A stretch of 62,960 nucleotides of DNA from CAZTJA01 sp964613745. GTDB lineage: Bacteria > Desulfobacterota > Desulfomonilia > Desulfomonilales > Desulfomonilaceae. Positions within the stretch are counted from its first letter, which is position 1. The number at the start of each line of letters is the position of its first letter. The translations under genes were made by a program, and so were the position numbers. The stretch lies in NCBI GenBank assembly GCA_964613745.1, contig CAZTJA010000011.1, positions 1 through 62,960 of the forward strand, in the 5' to 3' direction. Shown here piece after piece: positions 1 through 8,242 of this stretch. Below the pieces are notes generated by a model that saw only the letters and a program-made list of their open reading frames with translations, did no database searches and was not told the DNA's origin.

Positions 1-437
1 ATCGTTTTGTAAAAGCAACCAACACGGAACTCAATAAAGAGGTTCAGGGATTTTCCGATTCTGCACTGCACATGCTGCTGGAACACGACTGGCCTGGGAA
101 CGTGAGGCAACTCCGGGCTGCGGTCAGACGAGCCGTCCTGCAGGCAGACGACATCATAAGACCGGAACACCTAGTACTTAAGGGAGTAAAGCCCGCCAAT
201 AACAAAGAGATCCCCAAGGTTGGGGTCTCTGAATGGGAGGGGCTGTCACTCAAGGAAATACTCCGCAGGAACACGGTGGAACTGGAGACTCGCGTGTTGA
301 AATGGGCCATTCAAAAGGCCGGCGGCAATAAGGCCGAAGCGGCTCGTTTATTGCACATCGACTACAAAACAATTCATTCCAAAGCCAAGCAGTATGGGAT
401 TGTATTCCATGCGGAGGAGCACGATGAAAAAGAGTAG
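1..437 (+). CDS. Sigma-54-dependent transcriptional activator (NtrC type), C-terminal part
   Basis: The reading frame is open from the first bases of the window, so the 5' part is missing. The visible part holds the end of a sigma-54-interacting AAA+ domain, with the typical LLEHDWPGNVRQLR sequence, then a linker and a Fis-type helix-turn-helix ending with NKAEAARLLHIDYKTIHSKA. Proteins of this family open sigma-54 promoters after phosphorylation or ligand binding. The Walker motifs and any N-terminal receiver or sensor domain lie outside the window. It overlaps gvpH by 14 bp. Because a sigma-54-like promoter precedes gvpA, I infer that this protein activates the gas-vesicle structural operon. 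Family assignment is very secure; the target is inference. Confidence 0.93.
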   Translation, partial: RFVKATNTELNKEVQGFSDSALHMLLEHDWPGNVRQLRAAVRRAVLQADDIIRPEHLVLKGVKPANNKEIPKVGVSEWEGLSLKEILRRNTVELETRVLKWAIQKAGGNKAEAARLLHIDYKTIHSKAKQYGIVFHAEEHDEKE

Positions 438-924
438 CAAAGACTCCGGGGGAGGGCTCGATGGTTTCTTAGGGGGTTTGACTCAGCTTGTGGAGAAGCT
501 CAATGATCTCGCTCAGACCGGCAAAGAATTGTCGGGAACAGGTGAAATCCCTGATATGGGCAAGCAATTGAAGGGCGTATATGGGTTCAATGTGAAGGTT
601 GGGCTTGGAAACGACAAAGTCAAAGTTGAACCTTTCGGAAATATAAAAAAGGATTCTAAATCCGGGCAAACAGTAGTTCAAGAAGTTAGAGAACCCCTCG
701 TAGACATATTTGAAGAAGACGATCACATTTTGCTGGTAGCCGAAATGCCGGGAATAGGGCCGAAGGATTTGAAAGTGGATGTTCAGGACGATGTAGTCAC
801 CATTTCTGCGGAACGAGGCGATAAAAAATATAACAAAGAGATGCTGCTGCCGAGGAGCGTATCGCGAGAAAAGATGGTGATTACTTGCAATAACGGCATA
901 CTTGAAATGAAGTTTCCGAACTGA
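424..924 (+). CDS. gvpH: GvpH-like gas vesicle protein with Hsp20/alpha-crystallin domain
   Basis: A 166-residue protein. The first 70 residues are glycine- and lysine-rich and resemble the N-terminal part of GvpH. Residues about 80-166 form an Hsp20-like domain (PLVDIFEEDDHILLVAEMPG, then a C-terminal GILEMKF). GvpH proteins are small-heat-shock-like accessory proteins thought to protect GvpA or other Gvp subunits from aggregation before assembly. I chose the ATG at 424 because GGAGG lies just upstream; an in-frame ATG 30 bp earlier has no such site. It overlaps the end of the preceding regulator gene by 14 bp and is followed 13 bp later by the AAA ATPase, so translation is probably coupled. 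Confidence 0.85.
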   Translation: MKKSSKDSGGGLDGFLGGLTQLVEKLNDLAQTGKELSGTGEIPDMGKQLKGVYGFNVKVGLGNDKVKVEPFGNIKKDSKSGQTVVQEVREPLVDIFEEDDHILLVAEMPGIGPKDLKVDVQDDVVTISAERGDKKYNKEMLLPRSVSREKMVITCNNGILEMKFPN

Positions 925-937
925 AACGGAGACAAAT

Positions 938-3064
938 ATGGCAAAAAACGAAGAACCCAGCAGAAAATTAAAGATTTCAGAAGCCTTAAGCAAAGACGTG
1001 GGGCGGGCTTATGCCCGAATGGATCCAGGTGATCTCGAAAAATTGGGTGCATCAATCGGCGACATAGTAGAAATAACAGGGAAGCGCACTACCGTCTGTA
1101 AGGCAATGCCGGCGTACATGGATATGCGTGGACAATCACGAGTCCAGCTTGATGGGCTGTCGCGGCAAAACGCGAAAGCGAAGGTTGATGAAAACGTATC
1201 GGTAAAGAAAGTAACCTGCCGCCCTGCTGAAAGAGTAGTGCTGATGCCGACCAACGTTACTCCATCCGAAAGAGATATTAAATACATTGGTGGATTGTTG
1301 GATGGACTTCCGATAGTAGAAGGAGACTTAATCAGGGCTACCCTTTTTGGCAGTCGCTCGGCCGACTTTCAAATCGGTGCCGCCACACCTCGTTCGCCGG
1401 TTATTATTGTTCCTACTACCCAACTGGTAATTGGTAAAGCCCAGGAGGGGGAGCGTACGCGAACACTGTCATATGAAGACATAGGGGGATTAAAGTCTCA
1501 GGTTCACCGAATCAGAGAAATGATAGAACTGCCGTTGAGATACCCTGAAGTCTTTGAGCGTCTGGGTATAGACGCACCCAAAGGTGTCCTCCTGCATGGA
1601 CCTCCGGGATGCGGCAAAACATTGATCGCACGTTCCATTGCAAATGAAACTGAGGCAAACTTTTTCACCGTCAGCGGGCCGGAAATTATTCACAAGTTCT
1701 ATGGTGAAAGTGAAGCTCATCTGCGAAAGATATTTGCTGAAGCGAGCCAAAAAGGACCAAGCATCGTATTCTTGGATGAAATCGACGCAATAGCTCCCAA
1801 ACGTGAGAAGGTTGTCGGCGATGTAGAAAAGCGTGTGGTAGCACAGTTACTCGCACTGATGGATGGATTAAACAGGCGTCAAAACCTCATCGTAATTGCA
1901 GCCACAAACATACCGAATGCCCTTGATCCGGCTCTCAGACGGCCCGGACGATTTGATCGTGAAATCGCCATTCCCATTCCGGATCAGCCGGGCAGGCTCG
2001 AAATACTCGAGATTCACAGCCGTGGAATGCCTCTGTCGTCAGACGTCGATATGGACCACCTGGCGGGAATGACTCACGGATTTGTTGGGGCTGATCTTGA
2101 AGCGCTTTGTCGCGAAGCCGCAATGATCTGTCTGAGGCGAATCATGCCGGATATTGATTTCGCGATGGCAGGAATACCCTATGAGCAGCTGTCAAAATTA
2201 GAAATTCACATGAATGATTTTGTTACCGCTCTGAAGGATGTTGAACCATCGGCAATCAGAGAAGTTTTCGTAGACGTTCCCGATGTCAAATGGGAGGACG
2301 TCGGCGGGCACGGCAAAATAAAAACTCGGCTGATTGAAGCTGTTGAATGGCCTCTCCAGTATCCGGAGGTATTCGTACAAGCAGGGACAAAGCCCCCGAA
2401 AGGTATCCTGTTGGCCGGTCCTCCGGGGTGCGGTAAAACGCTCCTGGCTAAAGCAATCGCCAACGAGAGCAAAGTGAATTTCATTTCAGTCAAAGGGCCT
2501 GCATTGCTGTCAAAATTCGTGGGTGAATCGGAAGAAGGAGTGAGAGAAGTATTCAGGAAAGCACGCCAGGCATCTCCCTGCATAGTATTTTTTGACGAAA
2601 TCGACGCCCTTGTCCCCACAAGGTCCGGGGGATCAACGGATTCACATGTGGGAGAACGAGTGTTGAGCCAGTTTCTCGCAGAGTTCGATGGGATCGAGGA
2701 ACTTTCGGGAGTGCTGGTGCTCGGAGCTACAAACAGGCTGGATATGTTGGATCCTGCGGTAATAAGGCCGGGAAGATTTGACGAAATCATAGAAATGACC
2801 ATACCTGAAGAAACTGATCGCGCCGAAATCTACCGGGTCCACCTCAGGAATAAACCTTTGGGGAAAGGAATTGATCCTGCTGAACTTGCAAAGAAATCGG
2901 AGGGATTCAGCGGGGCGGAAATAGCAGCCGTATGTAATAAAGCTGCTTTGGCGGCAGTCCGGAGAGCGGTGGCGGATTTGGTGAAGGACCGGAGTGCCGA
3001 TGTGAAAGTTGTAATCGACAAGGATGATGTCCAGGCCGCTTTAGATGAGCTGCTGGAGGAATAA
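938..3064 (+). CDS. CDC48/VAT-like AAA ATPase with two AAA domains, gas-vesicle associated
   Basis: A 708-residue protein with CDC48/p97/VAT architecture. Residues about 10-95 form the double-psi beta-barrel N domain. The first AAA module has Walker A GPPGCGKT at 221-228 and Walker B IVFLDEID at 276-283. The second has Walker A at 494-501 and Walker B IVFFDEID at 549-556, with RRPGRFD-type arginine-finger regions in both. Such ATPases thread or unfold protein substrates as hexamers. In this context it probably remodels or disassembles Gvp proteins or aids assembly, but that is inference. It sits between gvpH and gvpF/L with 1-13 bp spacing, so it belongs to the same transcript. All key ATPase residues are present. 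Confidence 0.93.
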   Translation: MAKNEEPSRKLKISEALSKDVGRAYARMDPGDLEKLGASIGDIVEITGKRTTVCKAMPAYMDMRGQSRVQLDGLSRQNAKAKVDENVSVKKVTCRPAERVVLMPTNVTPSERDIKYIGGLLDGLPIVEGDLIRATLFGSRSADFQIGAATPRSPVIIVPTTQLVIGKAQEGERTRTLSYEDIGGLKSQVHRIREMIELPLRYPEVFERLGIDAPKGVLLHGPPGCGKTLIARSIANETEANFFTVSGPEIIHKFYGESEAHLRKIFAEASQKGPSIVFLDEIDAIAPKREKVVGDVEKRVVAQLLALMDGLNRRQNLIVIAATNIPNALDPALRRPGRFDREIAIPIPDQPGRLEILEIHSRGMPLSSDVDMDHLAGMTHGFVGADLEALCREAAMICLRRIMPDIDFAMAGIPYEQLSKLEIHMNDFVTALKDVEPSAIREVFVDVPDVKWEDVGGHGKIKTRLIEAVEWPLQYPEVFVQAGTKPPKGILLAGPPGCGKTLLAKAIANESKVNFISVKGPALLSKFVGESEEGVREVFRKARQASPCIVFFDEIDALVPTRSGGSTDSHVGERVLSQFLAEFDGIEELSGVLVLGATNRLDMLDPAVIRPGRFDEIIEMTIPEETDRAEIYRVHLRNKPLGKGIDPAELAKKSEGFSGAEIAAVCNKAALAAVRRAVADLVKDRSADVKVVIDKDDVQAALDELLEE

Positions 3065-3065
3065 G

Positions 3066-3866
3066 ATGGAGAGCCCTTTTTATCTCTATTGCTTGGCCAG
3101 GGCTTCAGCCCTGCCGATGATTACGGGAACCGGAATATATGAAAGCGAAGAATTGCGGATAGGGTATGCGGGGGAAATTGCGGCCATATATAGCCGAGTA
3201 CCGGGTGATGAATTCCTCGGCGCTGACGCGGAGTCGAATCTTCAAGATCTTGAATGGATGACTCCAAAAATTTTGAGACATGAGAAAGTTATTGAACAGG
3301 TGATGAAACATTCACCCGTTATTCCCGCTCGCTTCGGGAGCCTTTTTTCGTCGATTGAAACTATACTTGATCTGGTTAACGGCAACTTGACTCAAATTTA
3401 CAAAGCTTTAAACGATCTGGAAAACAAAGAAGAATGGTCCGTTAAGGGCTGTTTGTCCAAAACAAATGCTCTGGATATACTTTATTCTGAAAGGCTGGCT
3501 GCACATTCGGACAAACTCAACGCATTATCTCCGGGAATGCGTCATTTCAAAGAGCGTCAAATCAAAGTTGAAGCCGAGAAGGAACTGAATTCCTGGGTGA
3601 CTCAAAAGTGCAATTCAATTGCGGAGAAACTCATAGAATGTTCATCACAATCTATGCGACGCAAAGTCATTCCCCTTTCAGATGAGGAGATTCCAACTAT
3701 TGTGAATTGGGCCTTTCTCGTTGATCGGTCCCGGATAGAAACATTAATCGATCGCGTGAACACGGCCAATTCAGAATTCAATCGTCAAGGGCTTTTCTTT
3801 ACATTTACCGGTCCATGGCCCCCATATAGCTTTTCTCCTTCACTTTCTATGGAGTTGGATCAGTGA
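3066..3866 (+). CDS. gvpF: Gas vesicle protein GvpF/GvpL family (copy 1)
   Basis: A 266-residue GvpF/L family protein. It starts with the usual FYLYCLA opening, has the family signature PARFGSLF near residue 83 and ends with the diagnostic GPWPPYSF motif. GvpF/L proteins are minor shell-associated proteins that bind GvpA and probably seed assembly. The ATG at 3066 is preceded by GGAGGA inside the last codons of the AAA ATPase gene, one base after its stop. The next family member begins within its stop codon. Whether this copy acts as GvpF or GvpL cannot be told from sequence. Confidence 0.92.
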   Translation: MESPFYLYCLARASALPMITGTGIYESEELRIGYAGEIAAIYSRVPGDEFLGADAESNLQDLEWMTPKILRHEKVIEQVMKHSPVIPARFGSLFSSIETILDLVNGNLTQIYKALNDLENKEEWSVKGCLSKTNALDILYSERLAAHSDKLNALSPGMRHFKERQIKVEAEKELNSWVTQKCNSIAEKLIECSSQSMRRKVIPLSDEEIPTIVNWAFLVDRSRIETLIDRVNTANSEFNRQGLFFTFTGPWPPYSFSPSLSMELDQ

Positions 3867-4618
3867 AGTTCTTGCTGTACTGCATATTGAAGTATAAGAG
3901 AGGTGAGGGGCCAAATCCAACTGAGTTGGGAATAGGGGGATGCCCCGTCTTCATCATCGATTTTGATGGATTGGGAGCTGCGGTTTCTCTTCATTCGGAG
4001 GGAACGGCATCCACCGATCCCACAACGCTGATGAGCTACCACCGTGTTATAGAGAGTCTCAACAATCAAATCACGGTAATTCCTCTACGTTTCGGGACCC
4101 TGGTTTCGAGGGAAGAAGACGTGCTGCGGTTGCTAAAGAACCGATACGATAGATACGTAGACACATTGGACGAATTGCACGGCTGTGTGGAAATGGGTTT
4201 AAGAATCATTCTCAATGTAAACAGTCTCATTCCTGAAATTGAGTCGGCTCAAAAATGGTCCGGAATGAAAACGTCCGGTCCGGGAGCTTCTTACTTGGCA
4301 ACCAAGCAATCGAAATACAAGGATGACCTGGAATCACTTCGATTCAAAACAGAGCTTGAAGAGCCGATTCATGCTCAATTCAGAGGACTCTTTACAAAGT
4401 CTCGAAGTGAAGTTTCGAAATTGAAGCAGCATGATAGTCAATCCGCTGCTGCGCTGTTATCGCTTTACTATTTAGTGCCAAGATCTTCAGTAGAACCATT
4501 CCGACAAGCATATGATTTGCTTCCGAAGGAACGTATTCAGATAATGTTAAGCGGCCCTTGGCCACCATACAACTTTGTCTTGCCGGAAGATGCGCTGAAG
4601 AAGCAACCTCCCTTTTAA
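3863..4618 (+). CDS. gvpL: Gas vesicle protein GvpF/GvpL family (copy 2)
   Basis: A 251-residue GvpF/L family protein that starts with a GTG overlapping the stop of the previous copy (GTGA), a classic translational coupling. It carries the signature IPLRFGTLV near residue 74 and the C-terminal motif SGPWPPYNFV. The tandem arrangement suggests the two products are made in fixed ratio and may form different assembly partners for GvpA. With the copy at 10653 there are three diverged family members in this locus, which is common in bacterial gas-vesicle clusters. Confidence 0.92.
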   Translation: MKFLLYCILKYKRGEGPNPTELGIGGCPVFIIDFDGLGAAVSLHSEGTASTDPTTLMSYHRVIESLNNQITVIPLRFGTLVSREEDVLRLLKNRYDRYVDTLDELHGCVEMGLRIILNVNSLIPEIESAQKWSGMKTSGPGASYLATKQSKYKDDLESLRFKTELEEPIHAQFRGLFTKSRSEVSKLKQHDSQSAAALLSLYYLVPRSSVEPFRQAYDLLPKERIQIMLSGPWPPYNFVLPEDALKKQPPF

Positions 4619-4674
4619 CTTCAATATTGCTCCATCTGGGTGCAATTCCGCTCTCATTCGACTTGGGTACAATC

Positions 4675-6165
4675 ATGGATAAGGAACAAGTCTTAGAAGA
4701 AACCTTTCAAGGCAGACACGCGAAGCTTTTCGAAATGCTTATGGAGACGATACCGTCTTCTGTACTGTTGATTGACCGAGACATGCGCATCGTGTGCGCA
4801 AACCGTAACTTCTTGCGCAAAAGTCTCCGCAGAACCGAGGAAACAATTGGAAGAAGGCTCAGTGAGGTCCTGCCGACGGCAATCATAGAATACATGGATA
4901 TGTCCAGGCGAGTTCGCAGATTGTTTGAAGACGGGACCGCCACCCGAGGGGAACGCATGACCTATCGAGCCCCCGGTATTCCGATGACAATCTACTACTA
5001 CAGCATACTTCCATTCTCTTGGATGGGTCAGGTCGAAAATGCCATTATTCTTATGGAGGATGTTACCGAGCAAGTAAGACTTAGCGAAGAAGTCAGACGG
5101 GCTGAACGTCACTTGGCCAGTGTTGTTGAAAGCGCAACCGACATCGTCCTTTCCGCCGACTCATCAGGTCGAGTCCTTACCTGGAACACAGCTGCGGAGC
5201 GTTTATCCGGCTACTCGTTCAGGGAAGTACACAAAACTTTTTTCATTAATTGGTGCGTACCTGAACATCGGGAAGAACTTAAGGAAGTTCTCAAGAAGCT
5301 CAGCTCGGGAACAAATTCTCAAACCGGAGAGTATGAAATGCTCACAAGTTCCGGAAAGCGCATTCCAATAAGCTGGGTATTTTCTCCGATGAAGGACGAA
5401 AGGAGCCGTCTCATAGGTTTGGTGGCGGTAGGTAGAGACTTGAGTGAACAGAGAAAATTTGAACGGCAGCTGAGACAGTCCCAAAAGCTTGCGGCTCTCG
5501 GAGTTATGGCCGGAGGAATTGCACACGAGGTACGAAACCCCCTGGCGGTGTGCTACTCGGCTGCCCAATTCTTGAGTGAAGCGGGGCTGGACACTGAATT
5601 TAACCGCCAATGCGTTGATCGAATCATAGCAAACATCCAGAAAGCATCCGTTATCATAGAAAATCTTCTAAGATTTGCCAGGCCGTCGGTTGATGCTCAC
5701 ATGTCGGAAGTAAATATTATCACCACTTTGAATGAGATGATCAAACTGGTCGAGAATCAGGCAAAACTCAAGAAGATTACGGTATGCTTCCAATCCGATA
5801 TTTCGGAATCAATGGTTAAAGGCAATCCGAGTCTACTTCAACAGGTCTTTCTCAACCTTTTCCTGAACGCGATAAACGCAATGCCGGACGGTGGAACAAT
5901 TACCGGCCTAGTCACAAATATCGAGGACGAGGTGATCATAGGCATTTCGGATACCGGGCATGGAATACCCAAGGACGAACTCGAAAATATTTTCGATCCA
6001 TTCTTTACACTGGCTCCGGTGGGCAAAGGCACGGGTCTGGGGCTATCTATCTGCTACTCAATTTTAAAACAGCATTCCGGAAGTCTCACAGTGGACAGTA
6101 CGGTCGGTCAGGGGTCTACCTTCACGGTACGACTTCCTATTATCAAGGGGATTTCGAATGAATGA
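4675..6165 (+). CDS. PAS-domain sensor histidine kinase
   Basis: A soluble-looking 496-residue histidine kinase without obvious membrane segments. It has two PAS domains (about 20-130 and 145-260), a HisKA domain with the phosphoacceptor in HEVRNPL (His284) and a HATPase_c domain with N box (Asn398), DTGHG (426-430) and GTGLG (452-456). All catalytic motifs are intact. The frame stays open upstream to 4558, but that would overlap gvpL by 61 bp, so I chose the internal ATG at 4675; no strong ribosome site supports either. It overlaps the next response-regulator gene by 8 bp. A cytoplasmic PAS kinase inside a gas-vesicle locus suggests buoyancy control by an internal redox, oxygen or energy signal. 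The partner could be the receiver next to it or the NtrC-type protein upstream. Confidence 0.92.
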   Translation: MDKEQVLEETFQGRHAKLFEMLMETIPSSVLLIDRDMRIVCANRNFLRKSLRRTEETIGRRLSEVLPTAIIEYMDMSRRVRRLFEDGTATRGERMTYRAPGIPMTIYYYSILPFSWMGQVENAIILMEDVTEQVRLSEEVRRAERHLASVVESATDIVLSADSSGRVLTWNTAAERLSGYSFREVHKTFFINWCVPEHREELKEVLKKLSSGTNSQTGEYEMLTSSGKRIPISWVFSPMKDERSRLIGLVAVGRDLSEQRKFERQLRQSQKLAALGVMAGGIAHEVRNPLAVCYSAAQFLSEAGLDTEFNRQCVDRIIANIQKASVIIENLLRFARPSVDAHMSEVNIITTLNEMIKLVENQAKLKKITVCFQSDISESMVKGNPSLLQQVFLNLFLNAINAMPDGGTITGLVTNIEDEVIIGISDTGHGIPKDELENIFDPFFTLAPVGKGTGLGLSICYSILKQHSGSLTVDSTVGQGSTFTVRLPIIKGISNE

Positions 6166-6559
6166 AGGGGAAAAGCTCTTCCTTATAGTCGACGATGAGC
6201 CCGATATGTGTTGGATTTTGGAAAATGTTCTTGCACAAAACGGCTATGCCGTAAAGAAAGCCCTGAGTGGACGTGAAGCAGTTGAACTCGTTAACTCGCA
6301 CAATTTCTATATGGCGTTTATCGATCTTAAGCTGGATGATATGGAAGGGATCGAATTGGCACAGATGCTACGCGACATAGATTCCTCCTTAAAAATAGTT
6401 ATGATCTCAGGATTTTGCTACAAGGATGAACCGACCGTACAAAGAGCGCTTGCGGAAGAATTGATCTGTGACTTCATTCCCAAACCTTTCCTGCACAACG
6501 ATATAAAGCAAGCCATACACAATTCCCAGCCTTCACAGAAAAATTGCACCTCGGAATAA
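6158..6559 (+). CDS. Single-domain response regulator (receiver)
   Basis: A 133-residue receiver domain with the acidic pair near DDEP (12-15), phosphoacceptor Asp56 in FIDLKLD and the conserved Lys109 in IPKPF. There is no output domain, so it acts as a phosphate shuttle or a protein-protein switch. It starts inside the kinase gene with an 8-bp overlap and is very likely phosphorylated by that kinase. It is the last gene before the 507-bp gap that precedes gvpA. Confidence 0.92.
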   Translation: MNEGEKLFLIVDDEPDMCWILENVLAQNGYAVKKALSGREAVELVNSHNFYMAFIDLKLDDMEGIELAQMLRDIDSSLKIVMISGFCYKDEPTVQRALAEELICDFIPKPFLHNDIKQAIHNSQPSQKNCTSE

Positions 6560-6609
6560 TGACCAATTTCCAGATTATAGAAACCGGACCCTAGATCAAG
6601 ATCCAGATT

Positions 6610-6644
6610 TCAGGAGTGAGTCAACAAAACTGAGACGCTCCTGA
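6610..6644 (+). terminator. Possible weak terminator after the kinase/receiver unit
   Basis: A 7-bp perfect inverted repeat TCAGGAG/CTCCTGA (6610-6616 and 6638-6644) with a 21-nt loop, followed by TTTCC. It lies 50 bp after the receiver gene. The long loop and short T tract make it a weak candidate. The rest of the 6560-7066 gap holds no convincing gene; apart from the sigma-54 promoter I see nothing else definite in it. Confidence 0.35.
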
Positions 6645-6976
6645 TTTCCAGTACCTCGTCACGGGGATGCTCCGGATTTAAAGGCTGCGCAACAAGCCGT
6701 CGATCAATCATGCGCCAAGCAGCTTCAAACCTAACTTTCACGCAGTTCAGCTCTTAAAAACCCTCCAAAGATATGCTGTTGCATTTACGGAATCCGCTTT
6801 CGTACCGCGCTCACTGAATGGAAACGCACGCGGAGAAACGATCCATCGCAGGATTGGCAGTTCTATCCTAAACGGCTCCTACAGTCGTTAGCACCCAATA
6901 TAACACAGGAACCGCGCACCAGCTTTGTATTAGACAGCCAATTTCTCTCAATACAGCATGGAAAAAAAGTCTTGAT

Positions 6977-6992
6977 TGGCATGGAACTGGCA
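6977..6992 (+). promoter_or_regulatory. Sigma-54 (-24/-12) promoter of the gvpA operon
   Basis: The sequence TGGCATGGAACTGGCA matches the sigma-54 consensus TGGCACGNNNNTTGCA at all but two of the defined positions and keeps the essential GG-N10-GC spacing. It lies 75 bp upstream of the gvpA ATG, in a long non-coding region suited to distant activator sites. A gene for a sigma-54 activator opens the same locus. The promoter assignment is inferred from sequence only. Confidence 0.72.
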
Positions 6993-7066
6993 AAAGTGTA
7001 AAGCAGGCATGCCGAACAAAAAAAGCCGCAGGGCAAAACAAAACAAATTTACTGTGGAGGGCTGAA

Positions 7067-7285
7067 ATGGCAAAGATAGCGAAATCTACCGATTCTTCAA
7101 GTCTTGCTGAGGTTGTAGACAGGATCCTCGATAAAGGTATCGTAATTGATGCCTGGGCCAAAGTTTCTCTCGTAGGTATTGAATTGCTGTCAGTTGAAGC
7201 CAGAGTGGTCATCGCCTCGGTAGAAACCTACCTGAAGTATGCTGAGGCAATTGGACTCACCGCAAGCGCCGCCGCTCCTGCGTGA
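7067..7285 (+). CDS. gvpA: Gas vesicle major structural protein GvpA
   Basis: A 72-residue protein with the near-invariant GvpA core: LAEVVDRILDKGIVIDAW, then SLVGIELLSVEARVVIAS and a short alanine-rich tail. GvpA subunits form the ribbed, gas-permeable protein shell. A strong ribosome site (GGAGG) precedes the ATG. It is the first gene after the sigma-54 promoter and is followed by a strong hairpin, which would allow more gvpA product than downstream products. This is the only true gvpA in the window; the proteins encoded at 11756 and 12573 are diverged relatives. Confidence 0.97.
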   Translation: MAKIAKSTDSSSLAEVVDRILDKGIVIDAWAKVSLVGIELLSVEARVVIASVETYLKYAEAIGLTASAAAPA

Positions 7286-7296
7286 TGATTGTGCCG

Positions 7297-7340
7297 CCGG
7301 GAAGCTCCGAAAGGGGGGTTCAGCCCCCCACAACTCCCGG
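7297..7340 (+). promoter_or_regulatory. GC-rich nested hairpin after gvpA (attenuator or mRNA stabiliser)
   Basis: A nested inverted repeat: an outer stem CCGGGA/TCCCGG (7297-7302 and 7335-7340) around an inner stem of six G and six C (7313-7318 and 7324-7329) with loop TTCAG. There is no T tract, so it is not a standard terminator. It starts 12 bp after the gvpA stop and lies 87 bp before gvpC. Its position suggests partial termination or protection of the gvpA message from 3' decay. Confidence 0.6.
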
Positions 7341-7426
7341 ACTCATTCCCGGTCACATCAACACGGTAAAGTTACTTGGCGCCTCATTCTATGGAATGGG
7401 GCTTCCAATAAACCAAAGGAGTAGTA

Positions 7427-8215
7427 ATGGGTACTCTGACTGATGACATCACACGGCTTTGCGCAGAGATCGATGAGCTTAAGGAAAGCCGTCAGGCATT
7501 GATGGGTGAGATCGGCAGGGAAACAATGATGATGAAGGCCGACGTCCAATCAATGCAGGCAGGGTTCCGTGACTCCCACGATAAAATGGCAGCCGGAATG
7601 AGGGCGGATCAGAAAAAATTCATCTCAAACCTGGTTACCGAAGTTTCAGGAACGCTTACCAATTTCCAGAAGCAGCATTCACAAATGGCGAATCGTGCTC
7701 GGAGGGAACGTGCAACATTTGTGAAAAACATGACCATGGATGTCAACCAAATGCTTGTTGGATTTGACAAGGTTCGTGGAGAGGTCTCTGCAAAAGTTAA
7801 GAAAGATAATGCGGATTTCGTGAGAAATACCGCCAATCATGTTTCCGGTCTGCTGAAGGCATTCGGGACCACTCGAGCAATAGCGGCTAAAAACGCTCAA
7901 GCGGATCGCAGGCTGTTTGTTTCCGATATGAAGAACTCCGTTGGGGAACTTCTTCATGAAACGGCATCCGACTTAGCCGGTGCCAGACAAGTTTGGGCGT
8001 CTCTTTCTCCTTCCGTCAAACGTGCTCGCGAATTGGCGGATCGACAGGCAAAAGAAAAAGAGCTGGCCGAAAAAAGAGCAAGAAGCGAAGCCGAATTGAG
8101 GGCCAGGGACGAGGCAGAAAAGAAAGCACGGGCTGAAGCCGAATCAAGGGTCAAAGAAGATGTCGACAAGGACAATGGCTTCAGTGCCGCCGGTAAGAGA
8201 AAAGACAAAAAATAA
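7427..8215 (+). CDS. gvpC: GvpC-like gas vesicle protein with 33-residue repeats
   Basis: A 262-residue, highly helical protein with no signal peptide. Between residues about 32 and 196 I find five repeats of exactly 33 residues. A conserved Phe starts the units at 65, 98, 131 and 164, and a second conserved Phe falls at 47, 80, 113 and 146, with a Val at position 9 of each unit. A 33-residue period is the hallmark of cyanobacterial GvpC, which clamps and stiffens the outside of the GvpA shell. After the repeats (about 197-262) comes a charged Lys/Glu/Arg/Ala coiled-coil tail that the classical short GvpC lacks. The gene follows gvpA directly with a strong AAAGGAG site. The assignment rests on repeat length and position, not on close sequence identity. 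Confidence 0.82.
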   Translation: MGTLTDDITRLCAEIDELKESRQALMGEIGRETMMMKADVQSMQAGFRDSHDKMAAGMRADQKKFISNLVTEVSGTLTNFQKQHSQMANRARRERATFVKNMTMDVNQMLVGFDKVRGEVSAKVKKDNADFVRNTANHVSGLLKAFGTTRAIAAKNAQADRRLFVSDMKNSVGELLHETASDLAGARQVWASLSPSVKRARELADRQAKEKELAEKRARSEAELRARDEAEKKARAEAESRVKEDVDKDNGFSAAGKRKDKK

Positions 8216-8242
8216 ACCCCCAATTAATTTCAAGGAAAGACT

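Noticed and set aside
7313..7329. G6/C6 hairpin after gvpA as a true rho-independent terminator
   Set aside because: No T tract follows, so I kept it only as an attenuator or stabiliser candidate.
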